Assembly (NCBI RefSeq): GCF_019468565.1
Contig: NZ_CP080521.1
Coordinates: 7,192,001 to 7,256,000, forward strand
Length of the DNA: 64,000 bases
DNA from: Pseudonocardia sp. DSM 110487
Lineage (GTDB): Bacteria > Actinomycetota > Actinomycetes > Mycobacteriales > Pseudonocardiaceae
Direction: 5' to 3'
Part shown: in pieces, positions 6,412 through 16,000 of the stretch
Numbering within the stretch: the stretch's first letter is position 1
Layout: the number at the start of each line of letters is the position of its first letter
Program-made: the position numbers and the translations under genes
Notes under the pieces: model-generated
What the model was told of the DNA's origin: nothing
Databases searched by the model: none
Seen by the model: the letters and a program-made list of their open reading frames with translations, nothing else

Positions 6412-8882
6412 ACGGACTGCTCGGGCTCACCCGGTCCCTGGTGCGGGTGATCCGGCGGGCGCCGCTCTCCGTCGCGTTCGTCGCGATGGTCTGGGCGTAC
6501 GGGCTCGCCACCCGCAGCCTCCCGGGCGGACCGAACGACCGGCTGATGGAGCACGTCGGCACCGGCGTCGGCCCGCTCGCGGCCGGCCGCTGGTGGACCC
6601 CGCTCTCGGCGATGCTCTGGTGGGGCACGATCGGCGCGGCCGTCGCGACGACCGCGCTCGTGCTGCTCGGCGGGGCGCTCGCCGAGCACCGGATCGGGGT
6701 GCTCCGCACGGCCGCGCTGCTGGTCGGCACCCAGGTCGCCGGCACGCTGGTCGCGCTCGGGCTCGTCGCGGCCGGGGCCGAGATCAGGGGCGGTGGCTGG
6801 CCGAGCGACCTCGCCGCCCAGGTGGTCGTCGGCGCCGCGCCAGGGGCCGTCGGGCTCGTTCTCGCGGTGAGCGGCACGCTGTCGGCCTTGTGGCGGCGCA
6901 GGCTGCGGCTGCTGATGCTCGCCGCGATGGCGATGCTCGTGGCGTACTCCGGCGAGCTGCCCGAGGTCATCATGCTCTGCTCCGGACTCGTGGGGCTCGC
7001 GGCGGGACGGCTGCTCGGCCGGCCAGAACGGCACCCCGGCCCGGCCAGCCGCACCGAGGTGCGGGTGCTCGTCGCGCTGGTGGTGGCCGCGTCGGCCGTC
7101 GGCCCGCTCGTCGCCGCGATCGCCCACGCCCCGATCGGCCCGCTCTCGGTGCTGCAGTTCGTGGTGCTCTCCCCACCGCCGGACGCCGTGACCGTGCAAC
7201 AGATCTGCGCCACCGCCGACGCCGACCTCTGCCGGGACCTCCAGGCACAGCTGCGGCTGTCCGGGATCGGCCCCGCGCTGGCGTCCGTGATCCCGGTGCT
7301 GCTGCTCCTCGTGGTCGCCGACGGGCTGCGCCGCGGCAGGCGGGCCGCCCTCGTGGTCGGCATCGCGCTGAACCTCGGGCTCGCCGCGCTCGGCGTGCTG
7401 CTCGCCGTGCTGGTGGTGTCCAGGCCGGTCGAGCAGCTGATGGTCTACCAGGCCGCGCCCGGCGCCCGCCGGATACTGGCCTTGACGCTGCCGCCGCTCC
7501 TGCCGCTCGCCGTGGCCGTGCTGCTGTGGTGGACGCGCGACCGGTTCGCGGTGCGCGCCCCCAGCGGCACCTACCGGAAGCTGCTGGTCACCTCGTCGAC
7601 CGTGCTCGCGGCCGTCAGCGCGACGTACGTGCTGCTCGGTGCCGCGATCGCCGACCAGTTCGACCGGCCGCCCACGATCGGGCAGCTGCTGGCGGACCTG
7701 CCGCTACGCTTCCTGCCGCCGGGCTACCTCGGCGAGGTCGACCCGGACTTCCTGCCGCAGGGGTACCTCGCCACCCTCCTGTTCGAGTGGACCGGCGTCG
7801 TGTTCTGGCTGGTCGTGGCCGGCGGGTTGCTCGCGACGTTCCGCCGCCCGCGCGCCGACCCCGAGGCCCTCGACGCCGAGCGGGCCAGGGAGCTCGCGCG
7901 CCGCGGCGGCTCCAACCTCGGCTGGCTCACGACGTGGCCCGGCAACTCCTACTGGTTCGACGCCCGCGGCGAGGCGGCCATCGCCCACCGCGTGATCGGC
8001 TCCGTCGCACTCACCACGGCCGACCCGATCGGCACGCCCACGGGCGACACGGTCGCCGAGTTCGCCGCGTTCTGCCACGAGCGCGGCTGGACACCCGCGC
8101 TCTACAGCGTCACCGACGACACCCGGAAGGCGTGCGAGGCGCTGGGCTGGAGCTCGGTGCAGGTGGCCGAGGAGACCGTGCTCCCGCTGCCCGACCTGGC
8201 CTTCACCGGCAAGAAGTGGCAGGACGTCCGCACCGCCCTGAACCGCGCCATGAAGGCCGGGATCACCGCCGAGTGGACCCGCTACGCCGACGCCCCGCTC
8301 GCCCTCACCGACCAGATCCGGGCGATCAGCGAGGAATGGGTCGCCGACAAGGGCCTCCCCGAGATGGGCTTCACGCTCGGCGGCCTCGACGAGCTCGCCG
8401 ACCCCGAGGTGCGCTGCCTGCTCGCCGTCGACGCCGACCGCACCGTCCACGGCGTCACCAGCTGGCTGCCCGTGCACCGCGACGGCGAGACCGTCGGCTG
8501 GACCCTGGACTTCATGCGCCGCCGCGAGACCGGCTTCCGCGGCGTCATGGAGTTCCTCATCGCCTCGGCCGTGCAGCGGTTCCAGGAGGAGGACACGCAG
8601 TTCCTCAGCCTGTCCGGGGCCCCGCTCGCCCGCCTCGACCGCGGCGAGCAGCCCGCCGCACTTCAGCGCCTCCTCGACGTCATCGGCCACGCCCTCGAAC
8701 CGGTCTACGGGTTCCGCTCGCTACTCGCGTTCAAGGCGAAGTTCCAGCCGGAGTACCGCCCGCTGCACCTGTGCTACCCCGACCCGGCGGCCCTCCCGGC
8801 CATCGGCCTGGCGATCGCCCGCGCCTACCTGCCGGAGGTGACGGCCAGACAGTCCGCACGCCTGCTGTCGCGCCTGCGCTGA
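6408..8882 (+). CDS. Aminoacyl-phosphatidylglycerol synthase (MprF-like, DUF2156 domain)
   Basis: An 824-residue protein. The GTG start overlaps the stop of the esterase (GTGA). The N-terminal half has many membrane spans with a rhomboid-like arrangement (around residues 20-250, then 285-450). The C-terminal 330 residues form the double-GNAT DUF2156 catalytic domain of MprF/LysX-type enzymes, with RGGSNLGWLTTWPGNSYW, FTGKKWQDVRTALNRA, EEWVADKGLPEMGF and YGFRSLLAFKAKFQPEY. The reaction is transfer of Lys or Ala from aminoacyl-tRNA to phosphatidylglycerol, lowering membrane negative charge and raising resistance to cationic peptides. There is no appended tRNA synthetase domain, unlike mycobacterial LysX. 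The amino acid specificity cannot be read from the sequence. Confidence 0.85.
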   Translation: MNGLLGLTRSLVRVIRRAPLSVAFVAMVWAYGLATRSLPGGPNDRLMEHVGTGVGPLAAGRWWTPLSAMLWWGTIGAAVATTALVLLGGALAEHRIGVLRTAALLVGTQVAGTLVALGLVAAGAEIRGGGWPSDLAAQVVVGAAPGAVGLVLAVSGTLSALWRRRLRLLMLAAMAMLVAYSGELPEVIMLCSGLVGLAAGRLLGRPERHPGPASRTEVRVLVALVVAASAVGPLVAAIAHAPIGPLSVLQFVVLSPPPDAVTVQQICATADADLCRDLQAQLRLSGIGPALASVIPVLLLLVVADGLRRGRRAALVVGIALNLGLAALGVLLAVLVVSRPVEQLMVYQAAPGARRILALTLPPLLPLAVAVLLWWTRDRFAVRAPSGTYRKLLVTSSTVLAAVSATYVLLGAAIADQFDRPPTIGQLLADLPLRFLPPGYLGEVDPDFLPQGYLATLLFEWTGVVFWLVVAGGLLATFRRPRADPEALDAERARELARRGGSNLGWLTTWPGNSYWFDARGEAAIAHRVIGSVALTTADPIGTPTGDTVAEFAAFCHERGWTPALYSVTDDTRKACEALGWSSVQVAEETVLPLPDLAFTGKKWQDVRTALNRAMKAGITAEWTRYADAPLALTDQIRAISEEWVADKGLPEMGFTLGGLDELADPEVRCLLAVDADRTVHGVTSWLPVHRDGETVGWTLDFMRRRETGFRGVMEFLIASAVQRFQEEDTQFLSLSGAPLARLDRGEQPAALQRLLDVIGHALEPVYGFRSLLAFKAKFQPEYRPLHLCYPDPAALPAIGLAIARAYLPEVTARQSARLLSRLR

Positions 8883-8896
8883 GGCCCGCGGGCGGG

Positions 8897-11800
8897 TCAG
8901 GAGCACGGCGGGTCGGTGTCGGTGCCGGCTGGTAGCACGCCGACCTCGGTGGGGGTGAACGGCCGGCCGAGCCGCGTGCAGAGCTCGTCGGCCCACGCTT
9001 GCGCGGCCAAGGGGAACTCGACCCGTTCGGTGCCCCAGGTGCTCTCCAGTACAGCGCTGCGACCGTCGTCGGTGACACGGCTGAACTTCAGGCGGGGGGT
9101 GAGGCTGCCGCGCTCCTGCCCGGTGTCGACGTCGACGAAGGCCAGCGACTCCTGCGAGGAGTTGTCCGCCTGGTTGAGCGTCACCAGATAGCCGTCGGCG
9201 GCGAATCCCACGAGCTCCTGGGCCTGCGGGGCGGCGATGGGCGGGCGGGCCGGCGCGGCGGCGTCGACGTCCCAGACCTGGATGGTCCGCCCGGCGGCGA
9301 GCGTGGCGAGCTCCGTACCGGTGGGGTCGAACGCCAGCACGTCGCTGCCGGTGCGGGTCAGGTCCGGGTTCAGCTCGGTCGGGATGGTGGCCAGGCGCCG
9401 GCCCGCCGGCACGTCCCACAGCTCCACCGGCCGATCGTGCGTGGACACCGCGACCTGTCCTGGGTGGCCGGGCCGGTCGTAAAGGCGGGATTCGAGCCGA
9501 TACGCGCGGGCGGCGTCGGTGGCACCGACCGGAACGGGCGTGCTCAGGGGCTGCCCGGTGGCCGCGTCCCAGCTCGAGAGCATGCCGTCGCTGAGGACCA
9601 GTAGGCGCTCACGGCCATCCACCGTGTCGCGGACGTACGAGACCCCGCCGTGGAGGCGGCCCTCCAGCGGTGGTGCGTCGGAACGGGCTGGGAGCCGGAA
9701 CCCGAGCACCCGCCGCAACGTGGGCAGCTCGTACCAGGCCACCTCGAACGCGCCGCCGCCAACGGGGTCGGCCACCCACAGGTGCTCGTCGCTGCTCACC
9801 TCGGCAAGGCCCCCCGCTGGCAGGGGGAGAGCGGCGAGTTCCCGGTCCGTGGCCCGTTCCAGCACGCGCACGGTTCCCCGTTCCTTCATGACGCGGTGTT
9901 CCCGGGTGGTGCCGACGAGGAGGATCTCCGAGGGATTGGACGGGGGAGGCGCTGCCGGCTCCGTGGCCAGGCGCAGCACCGACGTGCCATGGGCGAGCAG
10001 TACGGCCGGCCCGCCGGTGCCGGACGTCACGGCCATGCGGTCGGTCGGCGAGAGCGGCCACGCCGCGAGCCCCAGCGGGGTGAGCTCGCGGGGCACCGTG
10101 AGCCTCCGGCGCTCACCGGTGCCGAGGTGGGTGAGCGCCAACGACACATCGCCCGTATCGGTCCCGGAGCCGGCTGACCCGTCGACGAGCCAGCCGTCGG
10201 AGATCTGCACGCCGCTGCAGTCGAAGGTGTCGACGGGGTACCGCCCCGTCGGCGGGCCGCCGCGCACCGGCGTGACGACCACGTCGGCCCACCTCCCGGT
10301 GCCGCCGTTCTCGGACCGCTCGCAGGACACGACGCCGTGACCGGTCAGCTCCGAGCCTGCCGGGAACTCGGCCACCTCGGACCCATCGGCCAGCGAGCGC
10401 GCCACGAGCCGGGTTGTGCTCGTCCGGAACCGGGGGGCGTACCGCAGCACCACCAGGTCGGGATCGCCGGTGAGCAGGAGATCGAACCGTTCCCCCGGAG
10501 GCAGCGGCCCGAGCCGGTGGGGCACGTCCGTGCCGCCGCGCAGGTCCCGGATCACGACGTTCTGCTCGCCCGCGTCGCCCTTCGCCAGCCAGGCCAGCCG
10601 ACCGCCATCGGCGGAGAACTGCAGGCTGGTGACGTCGTCCTGGGCGCCTGCGGACGTGTTCGGCAGGGTTTGCGGCGGGCCGCCCTCGACGAGGTCGTGC
10701 ATCCGCACCCGCCCGTCGCGGCCGATGTCGGCGAGCCGGCGGCCGTCCGGGCTGAAGCCGACGAAACCGTCCGGGTCGGCCACCTGATCGGCGGGCGTGC
10801 GCGCTGTCGGTGCCGGACCGGTGACGCCGGTGACGGCCACCAGCCCGGCTCCGATGTCGAGCAGCGCGGTGTCCCCGCCCCGCTCCAGCCACTGGATCGG
10901 CCTCGGCGTGACGTCCGGCAGCTCCGCCTCCACCGACCGCATGGCCAGGTAGGACCGGGCCAGTGCGGTGCGGGCCGGCCGGCTGTTCGGATCGGAGTGC
11001 CATGCCGCCAACGCGAGCTGGGTGGCCACCACACTGTCGCCTGCGGCTCGGGCCAGCGACTCGTTGCCGAGCGTGTCGGCGTTCGCGCTGGCCAGCTGTG
11101 CCGCGATCCGGTTGCCGCTGTACACGGTGGTGCCGCCCAGCGTCGCCGCGCCCAGCACGAGCACGGCGAGCACGGCGTTGACGAGCCGGCCCCGGCGGAC
11201 GTCCCGGCGCTGGCGGGCGATGCCCCGCCGCAGGAAGGCGCGGTCGGCGGAGGGCAGCTCGTCGGCGCGGGTGGCGAGCCAGTCGGTGGCGGTGGCCAGC
11301 GCCGCGCCACGAGGCAGTGCGGCGTCGTCGCGGCCCTCGTCCTCCCAGCGTTCGCGTTGGGTGCCGAGCTCGCTGCGCCAGACGAGGAAGTCACGGTCCT
11401 CCGCCAGCCAGGTGCGCAGCCGGGGCCAGTGCTCGATGAGCGCCTGGTGCGCCAGCTCCACGATCTCGCGGTCGGTGTCGGTATCGCTGTTGGTGTCGGA
11501 CCGGGTTCGCACCAGCAGCCGCCCGGCGACCAGCGCGGGGACCAGCGCACGCTGCGCCGCCGGCAGCGCGTCGAGCCGCACCGCGCGGCGGGTGAACCGC
11601 TCGGCGCGGTCCACGCGGGCCAGCGCGGTGAAGAGCCCGCGGAGCGCGTCGGGGTCGGCCTCGAGCCCGTCCACCACCCGTTCCGCGTGCTGGGCCACTG
11701 CCCCGGCCACACCGCCGGCCTCGGTGTAGGCGGCCATGGTGAGGTACCCGCCGTCACGGCGCTCCCACAGCTCGGTCAGCAGCGACTCGACCAGCGGGAG

Positions 11801-13012
11801 CTGCCCGGGCTCGGTGCCGGTGTCGTCGAGGATGCGCTCCACGAGCCCGTGCTCGAACACCAAGCCGGGGGGCAGCCGGGCCGGCCGGACGATGGCCTCA
11901 CGCAGCCGGTCCCGGTCCATCGGCGCGACGACCAGCCGGGCGGTGCTCAGTACGTCGGCCAGCTCGGGCGTGAGCAGCTCGTCAAGCGTGGACCAGCGCA
12001 GCGTGAGCACGGCCCGCGCCTGCGGACCATCGTCGTGAGACCGCGTGAGCCGCACGATCGACTCGAGCAGCCCGCGGGCGGACGCCGGGTCGGAGGCAGC
12101 CAGCTCCTCGAACTGGTCGGCGACCACCACCCGCCCCGTACCCCGCTCGGACAGCGCCTCGCGGAGGGTCGGCCCGGCATCGGCGCCCGGTGTGATCCGC
12201 AGGTCCACCACCTCGACGCCCCTCGCGCGTAGCCGCGGGAGCAGCCCGGCCCGGACCAGCGAGGACTTCCCCGCCCCTGATGGACCGGTCACCGCGACCA
12301 CGGGCAGCCGGTCGACGGCATCGACGAGGCGATCGATCTCATCGTCCCGGCCGAAGAACACCTCGGTGTGTTCCTCGTCGAACGGGCGCAGGCCCTGGTA
12401 CGGGCAGGGCAGCGCCTCCGGGTCGACGCCGAGCACCCGGTCGACCGGTTCGAGGCGGGCGCCTCGCTCGTCGACCACGGCGATACCCATCACGGCGCCG
12501 CCGGCCGCGTGCCATACCGGCGCGCCGGCGAACCCGGCGTCGAGCGGGTGCTCGCCGGGGGCCGTGTCCAGCCGGATGCGGCCGTCCGCCTCGGCGCGCG
12601 CCGTACCTGCCGACCACACGCCGTCGACGAGGCCTTCGGGGTAGCCGAGCACCTGGAACTCGCTGCCGTCGACCTGGCCGAGCCGTCTCATGGGCGGCAC
12701 GCGCGCATCGATGGGGACCGCCCCGCGCAGCCGCAGGAGCACCACGTCGCCGGGCGTGAGCGGTTCGATCCCCGCCGCTACCCGCACCGGCGCGTCGTGC
12801 TCGTCGCGGAGCAACGGGAAGTCCAGCCACACCGGCAGCTCGCGCGCACCGCCGTCGCCGGCCCTCCCTGCCACGCATCGCGCCGCGGTCGCCACCAGGT
12901 CCGGACCGATCAGGAAGCCGGCCCCGGCGATCCGGCCGGTGCCCGACCACACGCGCAGGTGCGCGCCTGCGAGGTCGGCGTGCTCGCGGAAGACCGAACC
13001 GTTCGACGTCAC
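8897..13012 (-). CDS. Pseudo-trypsin / nSTAND1 NTPase / membrane / beta-propeller protein
   Basis: A 1371-residue protein from the GTG at 13012; an open extension upstream overlaps the neighbour and has no family character. Domains in order are a trypsin-like fold (about 10-200), an nSTAND1 P-loop NTPase (205-540; Walker A GPSGAGKS at 243-250, Walker B VVVADQFEEL at 295-304), a helical segment, one membrane span (610-630) and a long C-terminal beta-propeller with WD-like repeats (about 680-1371). The protease is degenerate. The position equivalent to the catalytic His reads TAARCV (Arg45), and the nucleophile position reads GFAGAP (Ala162 for Ser), while the Asp (PGDVVLL, 89) remains. It is therefore predicted to be proteolytically dead but NTPase-competent. 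It lies 13 bp after a full-length paralogue with an intact triad. Confidence 0.85.
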   Translation of the reverse strand: MTSNGSVFREHADLAGAHLRVWSGTGRIAGAGFLIGPDLVATAARCVAGRAGDGGARELPVWLDFPLLRDEHDAPVRVAAGIEPLTPGDVVLLRLRGAVPIDARVPPMRRLGQVDGSEFQVLGYPEGLVDGVWSAGTARAEADGRIRLDTAPGEHPLDAGFAGAPVWHAAGGAVMGIAVVDERGARLEPVDRVLGVDPEALPCPYQGLRPFDEEHTEVFFGRDDEIDRLVDAVDRLPVVAVTGPSGAGKSSLVRAGLLPRLRARGVEVVDLRITPGADAGPTLREALSERGTGRVVVADQFEELAASDPASARGLLESIVRLTRSHDDGPQARAVLTLRWSTLDELLTPELADVLSTARLVVAPMDRDRLREAIVRPARLPPGLVFEHGLVERILDDTGTEPGQLPLVESLLTELWERRDGGYLTMAAYTEAGGVAGAVAQHAERVVDGLEADPDALRGLFTALARVDRAERFTRRAVRLDALPAAQRALVPALVAGRLLVRTRSDTNSDTDTDREIVELAHQALIEHWPRLRTWLAEDRDFLVWRSELGTQRERWEDEGRDDAALPRGAALATATDWLATRADELPSADRAFLRRGIARQRRDVRRGRLVNAVLAVLVLGAATLGGTTVYSGNRIAAQLASANADTLGNESLARAAGDSVVATQLALAAWHSDPNSRPARTALARSYLAMRSVEAELPDVTPRPIQWLERGGDTALLDIGAGLVAVTGVTGPAPTARTPADQVADPDGFVGFSPDGRRLADIGRDGRVRMHDLVEGGPPQTLPNTSAGAQDDVTSLQFSADGGRLAWLAKGDAGEQNVVIRDLRGGTDVPHRLGPLPPGERFDLLLTGDPDLVVLRYAPRFRTSTTRLVARSLADGSEVAEFPAGSELTGHGVVSCERSENGGTGRWADVVVTPVRGGPPTGRYPVDTFDCSGVQISDGWLVDGSAGSGTDTGDVSLALTHLGTGERRRLTVPRELTPLGLAAWPLSPTDRMAVTSGTGGPAVLLAHGTSVLRLATEPAAPPPSNPSEILLVGTTREHRVMKERGTVRVLERATDRELAALPLPAGGLAEVSSDEHLWVADPVGGGAFEVAWYELPTLRRVLGFRLPARSDAPPLEGRLHGGVSYVRDTVDGRERLLVLSDGMLSSWDAATGQPLSTPVPVGATDAARAYRLESRLYDRPGHPGQVAVSTHDRPVELWDVPAGRRLATIPTELNPDLTRTGSDVLAFDPTGTELATLAAGRTIQVWDVDAAAPARPPIAAPQAQELVGFAADGYLVTLNQADNSSQESLAFVDVDTGQERGSLTPRLKFSRVTDDGRSAVLESTWGTERVEFPLAAQAWADELCTRLGRPFTPTEVGVLPAGTDTDPPCS

Positions 13013-13025
13013 GAGCGGTTCCCGG

Positions 13026-16000
13026 TCACGAGCACGGTGGGGTGGGGTCGGAGTCCGGCGGCAGCAGCGCGCGCTCGGACTGGGTGAACGGTCGGTCGAT
13101 GACGGCGCACAGCGCGTCCCGCCATCCGCCTGCGGCGATCCGCAGCTCAGGCGGATTCGGCTGCCGGACCCCGTACGCCGAGTTGACGCGGAGCCCCGCC
13201 GACTGGTCCTCCGGGTTGAAGGCGCCGACATCGTCGGTCAACGCCAACCTCATCACTCCCGCCTGCCGGCCGCTCGCCAGCTCGATGGACGCCAGTCGAA
13301 CCGGGTCCCGCGCGCCCGGGCCGGCTCTGACCATCAGATAGCCGTCGGGCTGGAAGGCCACGACGTAGGTGGCCTGCTCCGGTTGCGCGATGGGTGGCCG
13401 GACGAGCACACCCTGGTCCACGTCCCACACCTCGATGGCATGTTCACCGTTCGGCAACGCCATCCGGGATCCGGACGGGTCGAACACCGGCCCCTGCTCG
13501 CTGATGGTCTCGATGGTGCGGACCAGCCGCCCGGACGGCATCTCCCACAGCTGGATACCGCCCCGCGCGACGTTGACCGCAACCTGGCCGGGATGCCCGG
13601 GTCGCGGCCACACCAGCGCGAAGGCGGTGGTGTAGGCGATCTCCTCCGGCGAGCCGCCGAGCCGCACAGGGGAGCCGAGCGGATGGCCGGTCGTCCGGTC
13701 GTGGGCCGACAGCCAGCCCCCGTGCGAGATCACCACGTGGTCGCCGTCCGGAACGAGGTCGATCGGGCTACCCCCGACGAGCCCCTGGACGTCCGCGGGT
13801 CTGCGCTCCGGTATGCGGAACGTCGCGATGGGCCGCAGCGTCGGCATCTCGTAGTGGCCGATCTCCCAGGCGCCTGGTACGGGCGTCATGATCCACAACG
13901 AGTCCTCGTCGTACACCGGGCCACGGAATCGCCGGTCGAGCCCGCTCACCACGCCGAGGCGCTGCCCGGTGTGCCGGTCCCAGATGGCGATGCCGGTCTC
14001 GTACTGGGCGAGCACGGTTGTGCCGAGGCTGACGGTGGTGCGGCGGGGCGGTTCCTCCGCGCTCGGCAGCGGCTCGGTGGCGAACCGCAGCACCGAGGTG
14101 CCCTGCGCGAGGAGCACCGACGTGCGGCCGCCTGCCGAGACCACGCCGAGGCTCGTCGCCCCCGCCACCTCCTGGTCGGCGCTCGTCGCCGCGTCGCGCT
14201 CGGGGACCGGCGGGATGATCACCTGCCGGACCTCCCCGGTGCCGAGGTCGGTCAGCCGCAGCACGTGGTAGTCACCGCCTGCGCCGGCCGGCTGCCTCTC
14301 GAGGAACCAGCCACCATCTGCGGACAGCCGTGACCACGACACGTTGACGTCGCCGGCAGTCAGCCGGCGGGTCGGCGCCGCGCCTACCGGCGGATCGACG
14401 ACCACCGTCGCCGGCATCCTGAATTCGGGATCGTGATCGATGCGGACCAGCGCCCCGCCGTCGGGAGCGACCCCCGTGTCAGGAGGCAGGGTGGCGACCT
14501 CGGAGCCGTCGGCCACCGACCGAACTACCAGCCGTGTGCCGTCCTGGCCGAACGTGCCGTGCCGCAGCAGCACCCGGCCGGGATCGTCGGTCGGCCAACC
14601 CGCCCTCACGTCGCTCGGGAGCGTGCCGAGCCGGTTGACGATCTCCGCGTCGCGGCGCAGGTCCCACAGCTGCACGCTCACCTCCTGCGAGGCGGACACC
14701 ACGCCCCACATCAGCACGTCGCCGCCCGGCGCGAAGACGGGCAGGGACAGGCTGGTCCCCGGAGTGCCGGGCAGCTCCCTCACCGGCAGCTGCCCGGTCA
14801 GGTCGCGCAGCAGCACGACCGGGCGGTCCGTCAGCGTGACGGCCAGCCGGCGACCGTCCGGGCTCAGGATCGGCGTACCGCTGCCGGGGGGTAGATCGGT
14901 GAGCTCGTGCCGCTGGGGCGCCGGACCGGACAGGCCGGTGAGGACGACCGGATGCGGAGCGGTGTAGAGCAGCGCCGTGTCGCCGCGGACCACCATGCTC
15001 TCGATCGGCTCAGGGCTCAGGTCCGCGAACTCCGCCTCGGCGGTGTGCAGGCCCAGGTACGTTCTGGCCAGCGCGTCGCGGGCGGCCGGGTGGCCGGGGT
15101 CCGCGCGCCACGCTGCTAGAGCCAGCTGGGCGGCCAACGCCGGATCGGTGGGCACCCTGGCCAGCGCTTCCCGCCCGATGATGCCGGCGTTCGCCGTGGC
15201 CAGCTGGCCGGCCAGGACGTCACGGCGCTGCACCGCCAGCACCGACAGCGATCCGATCACCAGCAGCAGGACCGCGAGCACGGCGGTGACGACACGCCGT
15301 CGCCTCATCCGGCGGCGCGCCATGGCGACGCCCAGCCGGACGTAGTCCTGGTCGGCGGCAGCGACGTCGTCGGCGCGGGATTCCACCCACTCCACGGCGG
15401 CGGCGAGCGGCGCGCCCCGCAACAGCGCGCCGTCGTCGCGCCCGCCTGACTCCCACCGCCTGCGCCGCTCCTGGAGCCCGGCCAGCCAGGAGAGGAACTC
15501 GCGGTCGGCGGTGAGCCAGTCGCGCAGCCTCGGCCAGTGCTCGACGAGCGCCTGATGGGCCAGCTCGACCGTATCCCGGGTGACGACGAGCAGGCGCCGG
15601 CCGGCGAGCGCCTCCGCGAGCGCTCGCTGCTCCGGAGGCAGATCGCGCAGGAGCACCGGGCGCCGGACGAAGCGTCCGTCACGGCCGGGCTCGGCCAGCG
15701 CGGTGAACAGCCGGCGCAGGGTCGGCTCGTCGGCCTGGAGCGAGTCGACGACGCGGTCCGCGTGCTGGGCGAGCGCGCCCGCGACCCCGCCGCACTCGAG
15801 GTACCCGCGCAGCGTGGCGCGCCCGTCGTCACGGTGGTCCCACAGATCGGCCAGCAACGCGGACACGAGAGGCAGCTGGCCGGGTTCGGTGCCCGCGTCA
15901 TCGAGGATGCGGTCCACCAGCCCCTCTTCGAAGCTCAGGCCGGGGGCCTGCTCAGCGGGGCCGACGATCGCCTCCCGCAGGCCGGCGCGATCGAGCGGAG

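Noticed and set aside
5061..8882. A single 1273-residue open frame that looks like a fusion of an N-terminal domain to the MprF-like protein
   Set aside because: Its first 449 codons overlap the esterase in another frame and have low-complexity Arg/Ala/Pro composition. The GTG at 6408 overlapping the esterase stop is the natural start.
10337..12232. A 631-codon plus-strand frame inside the downstream NTPase gene
   Set aside because: Shadow frame; the minus strand shows Walker motifs and propeller repeats.
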